Assembly (NCBI RefSeq): GCF_003173335.1
Contig: NZ_QGMZ01000011.1
Location: 99,459 to 163,458 of the forward strand
DNA length: 64,000 nt
Direction: 5' to 3'
Source of the DNA: Methanospirillum stamsii
GTDB lineage: Archaea; Halobacteriota; Methanomicrobia; Methanomicrobiales; Methanospirillaceae
Shown: positions 17,921-27,170 of the stretch, piece after piece
Layout: every line of letters starts with the position of its first letter
Position numbering within the stretch: the stretch's first letter is position 1
Position numbers and translations under genes: made by a program
Notes under the pieces: model-generated
Told to the model about the DNA's origin: nothing
Seen by the model: only the letters and a program-made list of their open reading frames with translations
Databases searched by the model: none

Positions 17921-19045
17921 ATGAGCAGCAACTGTCAGGAAGGGGAAAAATTGCTCAAAAAAGGAGTTGCTGCAGTATTTTTTACTCCTAAGACCCGGTT
18001 TATTACCAAATTTTATATTACAAACTTCCGACTTATCATAAAAAATCAAAAACAACAATATATTAAACTCTCTTATGAACACATCCATGAAATTTACGTA
18101 GAGAATGAACGCTACCTCTGCATACGATGTAATACTCCTATGCGATTTTTTAATGGGAAAGAAGAATACGTCCGCATTTTTATGCATGGCCTAAAGAGAA
18201 AAGAAGGTGGAGGTCTGACTCTGCTTGATGATTCCAAATGGCCGAAATACTGGAAAAAATTCATCAATATTCAGATAAATCAATATCAATCAGAAATTGC
18301 CCGAAAAAAACATCAAATGCAGGAGGAAGAAGAAGACCTCTTTCTTATTGAAGGTGTGGTCCGATCAAAAGAAGGGCTTGATCAATTTGAAATAGTCAAA
18401 ACACGTGAAAGACTGAATCTCTGGTTCGATGATTTCTATTATGAAAACTGCATGTTATATGCAACAAATAACCGGCTTATTATAAAAATTAAATCAGGAG
18501 ATTTTGTAATAGTTCCTTATTCGGTTATTTATACATTCCAGACAGATAAAGACTATAAAATTACTATTAATTTCTCTTTTCCCCAGGTTGTTGAGGGGTT
18601 CGATAACGAAATCTCAAAAATGTCCATCAAAAGAATTCCTAAAGATGGGGAAGATTATCCGGCAAAAATTCAGGAGAGGTGGATAGAGGAATGGAATGAA
18701 TTCTTCAAAAAAGTAACATCTCAGTTTCAAGAGCACAAAGGAGCAGTCAGCAGAGATGAGATGCTCGAAATGCTGATTGAAATGAAACACAGCCCCACAA
18801 AATATACGCTTTCCACCTATGCCAAACAGGGATGGGATAGAGCATGCGGCCTTGCACTTGAACGTTTTGGATACGATAGTGCAGATTTGTTCATTTATAT
18901 GAATTTTGTCCTGAAAGAATACGAAGAGATGAAAACACGTTCGATGGCTGAACCAGACCCGGCAAGACAGGAAGCATACAGGGGCTCTGAGATGGCATAT
19001 AGTTCAATTCTTGCGTATATTAATCACCATACAAAAGCCCGCTGA
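17921..19045 (+). CDS. Hypothetical protein with PH/GRAM-like domains
   Basis: A 374-residue soluble protein that I cannot assign. Two similar beta-rich parts are visible: TKFYITNFRLIIKN near residue 35 and NCMLYATNNRLIIKI near residue 185. This 'strand, T/N-N-RLIIK' pattern recalls PH- or GRAM-like domains. They are separated by a charged helical stretch, and the C-terminal third is helical. The start at 17921 has AGGA eight bases upstream; in-frame ATGs at 17876 and 17879 lack one. The next gene begins 3 bases after the stop. Confidence 0.7.
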   Translation: MSSNCQEGEKLLKKGVAAVFFTPKTRFITKFYITNFRLIIKNQKQQYIKLSYEHIHEIYVENERYLCIRCNTPMRFFNGKEEYVRIFMHGLKRKEGGGLTLLDDSKWPKYWKKFINIQINQYQSEIARKKHQMQEEEEDLFLIEGVVRSKEGLDQFEIVKTRERLNLWFDDFYYENCMLYATNNRLIIKIKSGDFVIVPYSVIYTFQTDKDYKITINFSFPQVVEGFDNEISKMSIKRIPKDGEDYPAKIQERWIEEWNEFFKKVTSQFQEHKGAVSRDEMLEMLIEMKHSPTKYTLSTYAKQGWDRACGLALERFGYDSADLFIYMNFVLKEYEEMKTRSMAEPDPARQEAYRGSEMAYSSILAYINHHTKAR

Positions 19046-19048
19046 TCA

Positions 19049-19633
19049 ATGGAGATATATACTCGCCCGGATATTTTGGTTATGGATCCTGAACAGGATG
19101 GCCTGATGATGATAGCATCACTCATGGCAGTTTCTGCACGGACGGCACCTAAAGGTAAAGGTGTTGACACAATCGTAACGAGAATAATATCAGGAGATGA
19201 CTTAAACCGCCTTGCTGATGAAATGATTACTTTAGGAGAAAAAACCGGACTTCCTCCTTTTCCTCGTGATGCAAAAAATGTCCGTAATAGCGGTTTATGC
19301 GTTCTCATTGGATGTCGGGGAACAGAAGATCTTGGCCTGAACTGTGGAGGCTGTGGTTTTCAGACATGTAAAGAAATGCGGGACAAATGTAAACAAAATC
19401 CAGTGAAATCTCTTTTTTATGGCCCTAATTGTGTTATCCGGATGGCAGATTTGGGAATTGCAGTTGGATCAGCTGCAAAAACGGCACAAATACACAATGC
19501 TGATAATAGAATTCTATTCACTGCAGGTGTTGCTGCGCTTTCACTACAAATGTTAAGTGATTGTACCTGTGCGTATGGCATCCCGTTATCAATAACCGGG
19601 AAAAATATCTTTTTTGACAGGAAGATAAACTGA
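19049..19633 (+). CDS. DUF2148 ferredoxin-domain protein
   Basis: A 194-residue DUF2148 protein. Conserved cysteines occur in GLCVLIGCRG, NCGGCGFQTCKE and the late LSDCTCAYGIP, suggesting an Fe-S or other metal site. The family is common in methanogens and clostridia and has no known activity. Its stop shares a base with the ATG of the GHMP-family gene, so the two are translationally coupled. Confidence 0.82.
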   Translation: MEIYTRPDILVMDPEQDGLMMIASLMAVSARTAPKGKGVDTIVTRIISGDDLNRLADEMITLGEKTGLPPFPRDAKNVRNSGLCVLIGCRGTEDLGLNCGGCGFQTCKEMRDKCKQNPVKSLFYGPNCVIRMADLGIAVGSAAKTAQIHNADNRILFTAGVAALSLQMLSDCTCAYGIPLSITGKNIFFDRKIN

Positions 19634-20700
19634 TGACAATTTTAAAAATCCGGGGGGGAGATCTTGATCTGGTTGAATATGACTTTACCTCTTTTCATCC
19701 AGGTGAAAACATCAATACCTGCGGATATGAAAAAAAATATTTTTTAAATCCCTCTGCAGAGCCAATCAAAACACGAGTTCCGGGTAGAATTCATCTCACT
19801 GTACTTGATATGAACCGTTTTGCACCAGGACATGCAGGTGGAGGAGGTATTGGTTTTGCGATTGAAGTTTATGCAGAGGTTGAACTTTCCTGCATTTCAG
19901 GGGAACATATTATCCATTATTCAAGACCGGCTATTATCAGACATTTCCTGGAAGTATTTTGTAAAACCGTCGGATATTCAGAGGGTTTTGAAGTAAAAGC
20001 AACAGATCATGATTATAAACATGTTGGTCTTGGATCTACCTGTACTATCCTTACTGCTCTTGCAAATGCAGCAAACCGTGCTATTGGGAATCCACTAACT
20101 CAGGATCAACTCCGGATACTAATCGGAAACAATTATGTTGAAGAGACTGAAGGTGGACTGATAGCATATGGATTTGAAACCGGTGTCGGGCCTGCAGTAA
20201 GCACACGAGGAGGTATGGCAATTCTGGGAGATAACCTGACTGTTGTTCATCAACATTCATTCGCTCAGGGAAAAAATGTCCACATTGTCATCCCTCCTTC
20301 CTCGATTTCATCAGCAGGAGAAGAAGAATTTTCACTTCTCATGAACAAAGCACGCTCTCTTGATTACCGTGACAGAGAGCTTAAGGCATATATTATTCTG
20401 ATGGATTTTATCCCCGCATTAAATAATAATGACATAAAAAAAATGGGAGATGTTATGTGGGAGATTGAATTTCGGGGATCTAAAAGAGCAGAAATTGAAC
20501 ACCATTCATTTGAACTTTATCAATATATGCACCAGCTACGAAAAGCAGGTCTTGAATTTGTCGGGATGAGTTCTGTCGGGCCTTCAATTGCAGTGATTAC
20601 AGATCTCTCAAAAGAAGCATTATCAAAAATATTAGACCCGTTGGATCTGAAAATCGCGGTTAGTACCCATGTTGATAATGCTGGTGTGATATATCTTTGA
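19633..20700 (+). CDS. GHMP-superfamily protein, beta-RFAP synthase-like
   Basis: A 355-residue protein with GHMP-fold hallmarks: RIHLTVLDMNRF near residue 55, GGGGIGFAIEV, and VGLGSTCTILTALANA at the place of the ATP or PRPP loop. The order and length match beta-ribofuranosylaminobenzene 5'-phosphate synthase, the first committed enzyme of methanopterin synthesis. It is divergent enough (the loop has GSTCT rather than the usual GSGTQ-like run) that a paralogue is possible. It is coupled to DUF2148. Confidence 0.65.
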   Translation: MTILKIRGGDLDLVEYDFTSFHPGENINTCGYEKKYFLNPSAEPIKTRVPGRIHLTVLDMNRFAPGHAGGGGIGFAIEVYAEVELSCISGEHIIHYSRPAIIRHFLEVFCKTVGYSEGFEVKATDHDYKHVGLGSTCTILTALANAANRAIGNPLTQDQLRILIGNNYVEETEGGLIAYGFETGVGPAVSTRGGMAILGDNLTVVHQHSFAQGKNVHIVIPPSSISSAGEEEFSLLMNKARSLDYRDRELKAYIILMDFIPALNNNDIKKMGDVMWEIEFRGSKRAEIEHHSFELYQYMHQLRKAGLEFVGMSSVGPSIAVITDLSKEALSKILDPLDLKIAVSTHVDNAGVIYL

Positions 20701-20714
20701 ATGCCCCCGAATAA

Positions 20715-20744
20715 TTTTATATAAATTTAATCTGGTGTCCTGTT
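20715..20744 (+). promoter_or_regulatory. TATA element for the COG2426 gene, probably leaderless
   Basis: TTTTATATAAATTT (about 20715-20728) lies about 22-25 bases before the TTG start at 20745. There is no ribosome site between them, as expected for a leaderless transcript. Confidence 0.45.
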
Positions 20745-21464
20745 TTGAGAGATATTAAACCACTTGGCTGCTATATTTCCGGAGGACTTATATGGTTTTC
20801 TCCGGTTATAAGCAGGATTCTTCGAATCCTTATTCCTTTTTTACTTGCAGGGTGCCTGACCGGAGCAATATTTTATTTTTATGAATATTCTTCTGCACTT
20901 GAACTGGGTGGTCTGCTTTTATTATATTTCATTCCTCCAGCAGGAAAAGAGAGTATTATTCCTACAGCAATTGCTTTGGGATTTCCATTTCAGATAGTAT
21001 GTACATCAATTGTACTGATAGACATCGCTTGTTGTCTTTTTATGATATGGAATTTTGAGTTGATCTGCAGAATTACTTATCTTGGCTCAATAATTCAGCA
21101 TCTCATCAGGAAAGGTGAACAATACCTCTCAGAACACCAGTGGGTTGAACGTCTCTACTTCGTCGGACTCATTTTATTCGTTTTTTTTCCACTTCAAGGA
21201 ACCGGATCGGTTTCAGGATCGATAATCGGAAAAATGCTGGGTATGAAACCCTTGGAAATTCTTGGATCGATCACAATCGGTTCAATTATGTCCAGTTTTT
21301 TAATTGGTTATTCAGTATATGCGCTAAATGAATATCTTGACATTAATATCTGGTATATTGTGGGAGCGATTGTACTTCTGCTTGTGGTAATCCCCGTGAT
21401 TTCATATTTTATTATCAGGAGAGATAAAAAACCCGATAATAAAAAGAATATTAAAAACAAATAA
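20745..21464 (+). CDS. COG2426 / small multidrug export family membrane protein
   Basis: A 239-residue integral membrane protein with about five hydrophobic segments. The family signature FFPLQGTGSVSGSIIGKMLGM lies near residues 148-168, and the C-terminal tail is Lys-rich. Despite the family name there is little evidence for drug export; it is best described as a putative transporter. The start is TTG 20745, which sits at the predicted transcription start. Confidence 0.75.
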   Translation: MRDIKPLGCYISGGLIWFSPVISRILRILIPFLLAGCLTGAIFYFYEYSSALELGGLLLLYFIPPAGKESIIPTAIALGFPFQIVCTSIVLIDIACCLFMIWNFELICRITYLGSIIQHLIRKGEQYLSEHQWVERLYFVGLILFVFFPLQGTGSVSGSIIGKMLGMKPLEILGSITIGSIMSSFLIGYSVYALNEYLDINIWYIVGAIVLLLVVIPVISYFIIRRDKKPDNKKNIKNK

Positions 21465-21509
21465 GAGTATTTATCCTAAATCACTTGTTAAAATAAGGTT
21501 TTTTCAAAT

Positions 21510-21534
21510 ATTAAAAATCAATCAGATTTTTAAT
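21510..21534. repeat. AT-rich inverted repeat between COG2426 gene and hypA
   Basis: ATTAAAAATC (21510-21519) and GATTTTTAAT (21525-21534) form a perfect 10-base stem with a five-base loop. It may be a 3'-end signal for the upstream gene or part of the hypA promoter region; the sequence does not decide. Confidence 0.35.
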
Positions 21535-21630
21535 AATATTAAAAAAATCCATTCAGACAATATCAAACCATTTAATTTGTTGTGAGTGTACCTTGGATCC
21601 TGCATTACTGCTCAAAGGAGTCCTTTTCTA

Positions 21631-21966
21631 ATGCATGAATATAGTATAGCATATGACATTGTTGTTACATCCCGGAAAGCAGCACTTGAAAACAATGCAC
21701 AGTACATCAGCAGTATATATGTGGATTTTGGTGAGTTAGCAATCATAAACCCAGAACAAGTAGAATTTTTATTTAATACAATCGTTGAAGATGAACCTTT
21801 GTTTAAAAATACTAAACTTGTTTGTACTATTGTTCCTCCATTAACCCGTTGTTCCTGTGGATATGAAGGAAATGAAATATTTGTCTGCCCAAAATGTGGT
21901 CAGTTACCGGTATTAGAAAAAGGAAGAGAAGTAGTTGTTACGAAAATCGAAGTTGAGGCTGAGTAA
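21631..21966 (+). CDS. hypA: Hydrogenase nickel-insertion accessory protein HypA
   Basis: A 111-residue protein that begins MHEYSIAY, which carries the N-terminal Met-His nickel ligands. It contains the zinc site CSCGYEG...CPKCGQ. HypA delivers nickel to [NiFe]-hydrogenases with HypB. A strong AAAGGAG site lies 8 bases before the ATG at 21631, ruling out the longer frame from 21586. hypE follows directly with no gap, so the two form an operon for hydrogenase maturation. Confidence 0.95.
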   Translation: MHEYSIAYDIVVTSRKAALENNAQYISSIYVDFGELAIINPEQVEFLFNTIVEDEPLFKNTKLVCTIVPPLTRCSCGYEGNEIFVCPKCGQLPVLEKGREVVVTKIEVEAE

Positions 21967-22962
21967 ATGAAAATATCATTAATGCATGGTGCTGGAGGAG
22001 AAGTGATGGGAGAAGTCATAGACCTTTTCTTAAAAATTTCTAATACCAATGCCGGAGGTATAGGCCTTGAATCCCTGGATGATGGTGCAGTTATCCCTAT
22101 AGGAAATAAACAATTAGTATTTACCACAGATTCACATGTTGTCCGGCCATTGTTTTTTCCTGGCGGGGATATTGGGAGAATATCTGTTTGTGGTACCATC
22201 AATGATGTTGCTATGATGGGCGGTAAACCCATTGCCTTATCCTGTGGACTTATCCTTGAAGAAGGATTTGAATTTGATGATCTATCCAGAATTATTGATT
22301 CTATGGATAAAGCATTAAGTGAAGAAAATGTTTCCCTTGTCACAGGAGATACAAAAGTTCTTGAAAAGGGTGCTCTGGATAAAATTGCCATTAATACGGC
22401 AGGAATTGGGGTAGCAGACACCATCATTCGTGATAATGGACTAATGCCAGGCGATAATATTATTGTTTCCGGAACGCTTGGAGATCACGGATTTGCAGTA
22501 CTTGCCAGCAGAGAAGAATTTGATTTCGCGGATCAGATTATATCCGATGTGGCACCTCTCTCCGGTATGGTGCAATCCGTTTTAAAAATTGGAAAAATCA
22601 ATGCAATGAAAGATCCTACCAGAGGAGGATTTGCAAGTGCCATAAATGAAATGGCAAAAAAATCCGGGGTGATGGTCAGGATCCATGAAGAAGAGGTTCC
22701 GATCAGATCATCTGTCCGAGCAGCATCTCAGTTACTGGGTATCGATCCTTTGGAAGTTGCAAATGAAGGGAAAGTTGTAATGGGTGTCCCTGCAGAAGAC
22801 ACTGAAGCCGTTTTAAAGGCACTTCGGTCACACCGATATGGTCGTGATGCTGCAATAATCGGAACGGTTACGAAAGGAAAGGGAGTCATTATGGAAACCA
22901 CTGCAGGAGGAGAACGCTTTATTGAGACTCCTATCGGTGATCCCGTTCCTCGTGTCTGTTAA
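21967..22962 (+). CDS. hypE: Hydrogenase expression/formation protein HypE
   Basis: A 331-residue PurM-fold enzyme that dehydrates carbamoylated HypE to the thiocyanate donor for the CN ligands of [NiFe]-hydrogenases. HGAGGEVM and SLDDGAV at the N-terminus, CGTINDVAMMGGKP, and DPTRGGFASAINEMA are family motifs. The protein ends in PRVC, with the essential C-terminal Cys. Its stop is immediately followed by that of the convergent secreted-protein gene. Confidence 0.97.
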   Translation: MKISLMHGAGGEVMGEVIDLFLKISNTNAGGIGLESLDDGAVIPIGNKQLVFTTDSHVVRPLFFPGGDIGRISVCGTINDVAMMGGKPIALSCGLILEEGFEFDDLSRIIDSMDKALSEENVSLVTGDTKVLEKGALDKIAINTAGIGVADTIIRDNGLMPGDNIIVSGTLGDHGFAVLASREEFDFADQIISDVAPLSGMVQSVLKIGKINAMKDPTRGGFASAINEMAKKSGVMVRIHEEEVPIRSSVRAASQLLGIDPLEVANEGKVVMGVPAEDTEAVLKALRSHRYGRDAAIIGTVTKGKGVIMETTAGGERFIETPIGDPVPRVC

Positions 22963-24180
22963 TTATTTTCTTTTTTTACTGATTATTAGAGAAAGACCAA
23001 TACTCATCAGAACCAGCCAGAATGGAAGAGGAGTTTCCTTACCTGCCCCATCATCAGAATTTCCATATCGTGGAGGAACACCAAACGCCTTAGCTGCTTT
23101 ATCAGATAATTCAATAGAACTACCGGAATCTGTGCTTATTGTGACTTTTTCAGATGATTTGTAACTGTACGGATAGACTTTAAGATATATTTCTGATACT
23201 GAATCCGAAATTGTAATGGTTTCAGGAACTTTTCCCATTTCGTCGTTTACTTTAACAACAGCCCCATCTTCTGTCGTTTTATATTCTAATACATAATCTT
23301 CATTATCAGAACTCTGTATAGAAATCGGAGTTGAATTCGTTAAAATAAGGAAATATGCAGGAGAATCTCGGGAAACTTCAGTGCTTGCGGAAATACCGGT
23401 AATTTTTCCGGATTTTTCCTTTGATATTTCTTTTTTTTCATTACCTTCATCAGTGTTGATTTTTGTTGGTTCGGTAGTAATTTCAGCGGTTTTTTCCGGG
23501 GTTTGAACTTGCTCAGTATCAAGTTGACGATAGTTATCTTTCTCTTCTGAAACTATTGTATACGTTCCGATAAAACCATCATAATCAGAAAAAGAAATTG
23601 AATATGAACCTGGTTCTTCTATGGGCAATTCATAGTCAACTGCCCCATGGGATACCGGAATCGACTCCGGACCAAAAAGAGTCACTTCATCCTTCTTAAC
23701 TTCCATTTGAATGGCATTTTCTTTATAGCCGGAAATTTTTGCTTCGATATCCAGTTCTTTCTCAAATTCCTGCCAGGTAGGAGAAGTAAATGTAATCAGG
23801 TCAGATCTGTCTACCAGTTTTATTACCCTGAGTGAACGTGAACCTGCCGAAAAATCGCGTTTGGATTCAGAAAGACCCTCAACCTTATAATTGCCCTTTT
23901 CAAGTCCTGTTGTTTGAAATGTAACATTAAAAGAATTATCACCTTTTTCAGTTATCTCTATTGATTGCCTCTCAATTTCTACCGGAACATTAATAGATTT
24001 CGAAAAAACGATGTCAACTCTATCAGGTGGAGGGGTGTTCGTAGATCCAGAGACATTAATAGGTTCACCTACCTTTACCTGTGCTGGCGCATCGATGGTA
24101 AGATAATATGCGCTTACCGGACTGGAAAATATAACAAATAGAACCAGTATTATTAATGTTAGAACAAATCGGTAATTCAT
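22963..24180 (-). CDS. Secreted, C-terminally anchored surface protein
   Basis: A 405-residue protein with a signal peptide (residues 1-24, ending VSA) and Ig-like beta-rich repeats (INVSGSTN, YKVEGLSESK, SYSISFSDYDG). A charged Lys/Glu/Thr spacer lies near residues 215-260. A C-terminal transmembrane helix followed by KKRK anchors it with most of the chain outside. It is typical of Methanomicrobiales envelope proteins; no function is assignable. It stands alone, with the convergent hypE gene ending at the adjacent base. Confidence 0.7.
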   Translation of the reverse strand: MNYRFVLTLIILVLFVIFSSPVSAYYLTIDAPAQVKVGEPINVSGSTNTPPPDRVDIVFSKSINVPVEIERQSIEITEKGDNSFNVTFQTTGLEKGNYKVEGLSESKRDFSAGSRSLRVIKLVDRSDLITFTSPTWQEFEKELDIEAKISGYKENAIQMEVKKDEVTLFGPESIPVSHGAVDYELPIEEPGSYSISFSDYDGFIGTYTIVSEEKDNYRQLDTEQVQTPEKTAEITTEPTKINTDEGNEKKEISKEKSGKITGISASTEVSRDSPAYFLILTNSTPISIQSSDNEDYVLEYKTTEDGAVVKVNDEMGKVPETITISDSVSEIYLKVYPYSYKSSEKVTISTDSGSSIELSDKAAKAFGVPPRYGNSDDGAGKETPLPFWLVLMSIGLSLIISKKRK

Positions 24181-24244
24181 GAGTAATAACCTCTGAAAAG
24201 GATGGTGAATATTGTGGAACTCAACAACCTAATTAATTGTTGGT

Positions 24245-25285
24245 ATGTGCAATGAATATCCATCTACTAATGAGAAGATTCCAGGAACAACCATCATGAA
24301 ACCTATTAAAAAACCCGAAGACCCACTGGCAATTTGGAATGGCCAGGATCGTATCGCAGATAATATTCTTACCAGTGTGACAGCAATTATCCGTTCGGGA
24401 GGCTGTTCCTGGAACAGGTGTAAAATGTGTCAATACAGACACGAACGCTTTGTAGGAATAGAAACTGGAGAATTAATCAGACTCATGTCAGCCCAGTTAA
24501 ATAAACTTGAAGAAGAAATCAACAAGGTAAAACCTCAGGTAATAAAATTATACACATCGGGTAGTTTTCTTGATCCTGCAGAAGTTCCATCAGAAATACA
24601 GGACAAAGTCATCAATCTGGTAAAAGGAAAAACCCTGATTGTTGAATCGCGATGTGATTACATTAATAAAGACAAACTGAAAATGATGGTTGAAACCCTT
24701 AAAGAAGAGAATGATTCAGCAGATCTTTTTATTGCAATAGGTCTTGAAACCACATCAGACATTATCAGAGAGAAATGTATTGACAAGGGGCTTTTATATA
24801 GCGATTTCCAGAAAATGACTGAAGTTATCCATGCCTGTGGAGCAAAGGTAAAAACATATCTTTTGCATAAACCGCCATACCTTACCGAATCAGAAGCTCA
24901 TTCAGACATGATGAAATCAATAAAAGAAATTATTCCAATAAGTGACCTTATATCAATGAACCCCTGCACAGTCCAGAGAAATACTCATGTCGAATCCATG
25001 TGGAAACAACAGGCATACAGACCCCCATATCTTTGGAGTGTAGCTTCAATCCTGGCAGGTTCTAATGCACATGTTACCTGTGACCCGATTGGAGGAGGGC
25101 AAACCAGAGGCCCGCACAACTGCGGCAGATGTGACTCAGTAATTCTGGATGCAATTAGAGATTATAATTTGAGTGCTGACCGGGATCTGATGCAATCAGT
25201 TATGGAGATGGACTGTTCCTGTAAAAAAGAATGGGAATATATAATGAGTGAAGAAAAATCCTGGACTATGCCCCTAACCAGGTAA
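24245..25285 (+). CDS. Archaeosine biosynthesis radical SAM protein RaSEA
   Basis: A 346-residue radical SAM protein. GGCSWNRCKMCQY gives the atypical CX4CX2C cluster motif characteristic of RaSEA, and YTSGSFLDPAE follows as the SAM-binding 'GGE-like' strand. A C-terminal Cys set (NCGRCDS, DCSCKKEW) is also typical. With ArcS it converts the preQ0-Lys adduct at tRNA position 15 to archaeosine. A second in-frame ATG at 24296 is closer to the conserved start; neither has a strong ribosome site. Confidence 0.85.
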   Translation: MCNEYPSTNEKIPGTTIMKPIKKPEDPLAIWNGQDRIADNILTSVTAIIRSGGCSWNRCKMCQYRHERFVGIETGELIRLMSAQLNKLEEEINKVKPQVIKLYTSGSFLDPAEVPSEIQDKVINLVKGKTLIVESRCDYINKDKLKMMVETLKEENDSADLFIAIGLETTSDIIREKCIDKGLLYSDFQKMTEVIHACGAKVKTYLLHKPPYLTESEAHSDMMKSIKEIIPISDLISMNPCTVQRNTHVESMWKQQAYRPPYLWSVASILAGSNAHVTCDPIGGGQTRGPHNCGRCDSVILDAIRDYNLSADRDLMQSVMEMDCSCKKEWEYIMSEEKSWTMPLTR

Positions 25286-25291
25286 GTTTTT

Positions 25292-26521
25292 TTATTTTTT
25301 TTGCAGGTCGTGGAGTTGTTCAAGTAACATGGGAAAGAAAGCTCCGGCATCACTCACTACACCAATTGCCTGGGAAGTGCCTCTATCCATTAATTTAGTT
25401 AAAGTTGACGGATTAATATCAACACAGACTGTCATCACATAAGACGGCAGACAGTTCCCAACTGCTATTGAATGTAACATCGTCGCAATCATCAGGACCA
25501 TTCCAATCTCCGGAACATATCGGCGCATTTCATCCTGTGCAATCATGCTGTCAGTGATAACATCAGGAAGAGGTCCGTCATCCCTGATTGATCCTGCAAG
25601 AACATAAGGAACATTACGTTTGACACATTCATACATGATACCGGAATTCAGAACACCAATCTCTACAGCTCTTTTAATGGAACCAGCTCTCATTATTTCA
25701 CTGATAGCATACAGATGATTTTTATGACCGGCCGAAACTAGTTCCCCGGTTCTGATATCCATTCCAAGAGAGGTCCCATATAAATTAAATTCTACATCAT
25801 GGGTTGCCAGAGCGTTGCCTGCGAATAGAATATCAATATAGCCTTCATGAAACATGGATGCAGCTGCGGCATCAGCTCCGGTGTGTATAATTGCCGGACC
25901 TCCAACCAGTGCAACTTTCAGACCTTTTTTATGAGTATCAAGTATCTCACGGGCAATCTTGCGAATCGTTGTTACGGTTGGTCGTTCAGATGAAACAGAA
26001 CCTCCCATGAATTCAAATTCTTCATGGGACCGGGAACGTTCGGGAGGATGAATTTTGACACCATGTTCACCAATCACCACGAGGGATCCTTTATCCAATT
26101 TAGACATTGGGGTAGCCCTGGCACTTTGTTTATCTGGTGAAACTACGATTAGACAATCCATTTCGATCTGTTCTACCGGTATCCATTCGTTGTTAATCCT
26201 TATCTCAGTCGGATAATTTGTGGTCGAATAGAATCCTTTAGGAACAATACGATTTCCTTCAGCAGGAACGAGTTTCACATCATCTGAATCAACTAATCTC
26301 GCCCCATGCCTGTGAAGTGTGCTGATAATTGAATCCAGGTTATCTGCACCAGTTCCGGTGATGCGAATACGTGCATAACTGGTATCTGTTTTTCTTTTAC
26401 CTACAGAAAATTCAAGAATCTCGAAATCTCCACCCATATCAAGGATGGAATCAAGGACATGTTCCATGATCCCTGAGTCTATAATGTGCCCATCAAGCTC
26501 TATTTCCCGGGAATCATTCAT
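25292..26521 (-). CDS. TIGR00300 family protein, archaeal ornithine cyclodeaminase type
   Basis: A 409-residue protein. Its N-terminal LOR/SDH-type domain contains the RIRITG and GFYSTTNYPTEIRI segments. The C-terminal Rossmann-like part includes VALVGGPAIIHTGAD and DILFAGNALATHDVE. The family was tied to ornithine cyclodeaminase activity in Methanococcus; similar proteins form the second half of bifunctional arginine-dihydrolase proteins in cyanobacteria. It likely converts ornithine to proline with ammonia release. It is unrelated in sequence to bacterial OCD. Confidence 0.82.
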   Translation of the reverse strand: MNDSREIELDGHIIDSGIMEHVLDSILDMGGDFEILEFSVGKRKTDTSYARIRITGTGADNLDSIISTLHRHGARLVDSDDVKLVPAEGNRIVPKGFYSTTNYPTEIRINNEWIPVEQIEMDCLIVVSPDKQSARATPMSKLDKGSLVVIGEHGVKIHPPERSRSHEEFEFMGGSVSSERPTVTTIRKIAREILDTHKKGLKVALVGGPAIIHTGADAAAASMFHEGYIDILFAGNALATHDVEFNLYGTSLGMDIRTGELVSAGHKNHLYAISEIMRAGSIKRAVEIGVLNSGIMYECVKRNVPYVLAGSIRDDGPLPDVITDSMIAQDEMRRYVPEIGMVLMIATMLHSIAVGNCLPSYVMTVCVDINPSTLTKLMDRGTSQAIGVVSDAGAFFPMLLEQLHDLQKK

Positions 26522-26543
26522 AACAGAAACGTTAGTCTTAGGG

Positions 26544-27170
26544 CTATAAGATGATTGGTTGTTGATTGAGTCTTTTACAACCTGATGAGAATATTTTTTC
26601 CGCTAAAACTAATTCTTCACGGGTATTAATATTTAAAGAAAGAAAGGGGTCCTCAATCAGGATTTTTAGTTCATCCTGCACTTCTTCAATGAGGTCTGCT
26701 CTGAGTATATTCAGACCCACAGGTTTTCCAGGGATATCATGATTCGTATCTTTTATCCGGAATATCGTTTCTGTTGGTAAATCAACAGCATATGGTGTCC
26801 AAACAGAACATGCAGGATAACCAGATTCCTTGTAAAGGTCAAGAACCGAATTGATTTGTTCGGGAGTAATTCCGGGCAAATCTGCACAAATTGTAAGAAA
26901 GGGCCCAGTAATTGAGAGATCTAAAACTGCCTGCCAGATATCTTCCACATACCCAGCACCATCGGTTAATATCAGGGGAATTCCTTGGATTCTGCAATAG
27001 TTCGAAGTATAAGGAGTCTGTGATGTGACTATCACAAATGGTTCTAATCCGGCTGAAGTCACTGATTCAATAACATAAGATAGTAATGGGCGGTTTAAAA
27101 ATCTGACAAGAGCCTTTTCTCCCATCCCAAGACGGGATGCTTTTCCTCCGGCTAATATCAATGCATACAT
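26544..27170 (-). CDS. cobY: GTP:adenosylcobinamide-phosphate guanylyltransferase
   Basis: A 208-residue nucleotidyltransferase. LILAGGKASRLGMGEKALV is the NTP-binding signature and FLTICADLPG the metal-binding Asp strand. Size and the adjoining cobD gene point to CobY, the archaeal replacement for bacterial CobU, which activates adenosylcobinamide phosphate for corrinoid assembly. Its start overlaps the cobD end by 13 bases. Confidence 0.85.
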   Translation of the reverse strand: MYALILAGGKASRLGMGEKALVRFLNRPLLSYVIESVTSAGLEPFVIVTSQTPYTSNYCRIQGIPLILTDGAGYVEDIWQAVLDLSITGPFLTICADLPGITPEQINSVLDLYKESGYPACSVWTPYAVDLPTETIFRIKDTNHDIPGKPVGLNILRADLIEEVQDELKILIEDPFLSLNINTREELVLAEKIFSSGCKRLNQQPIIL

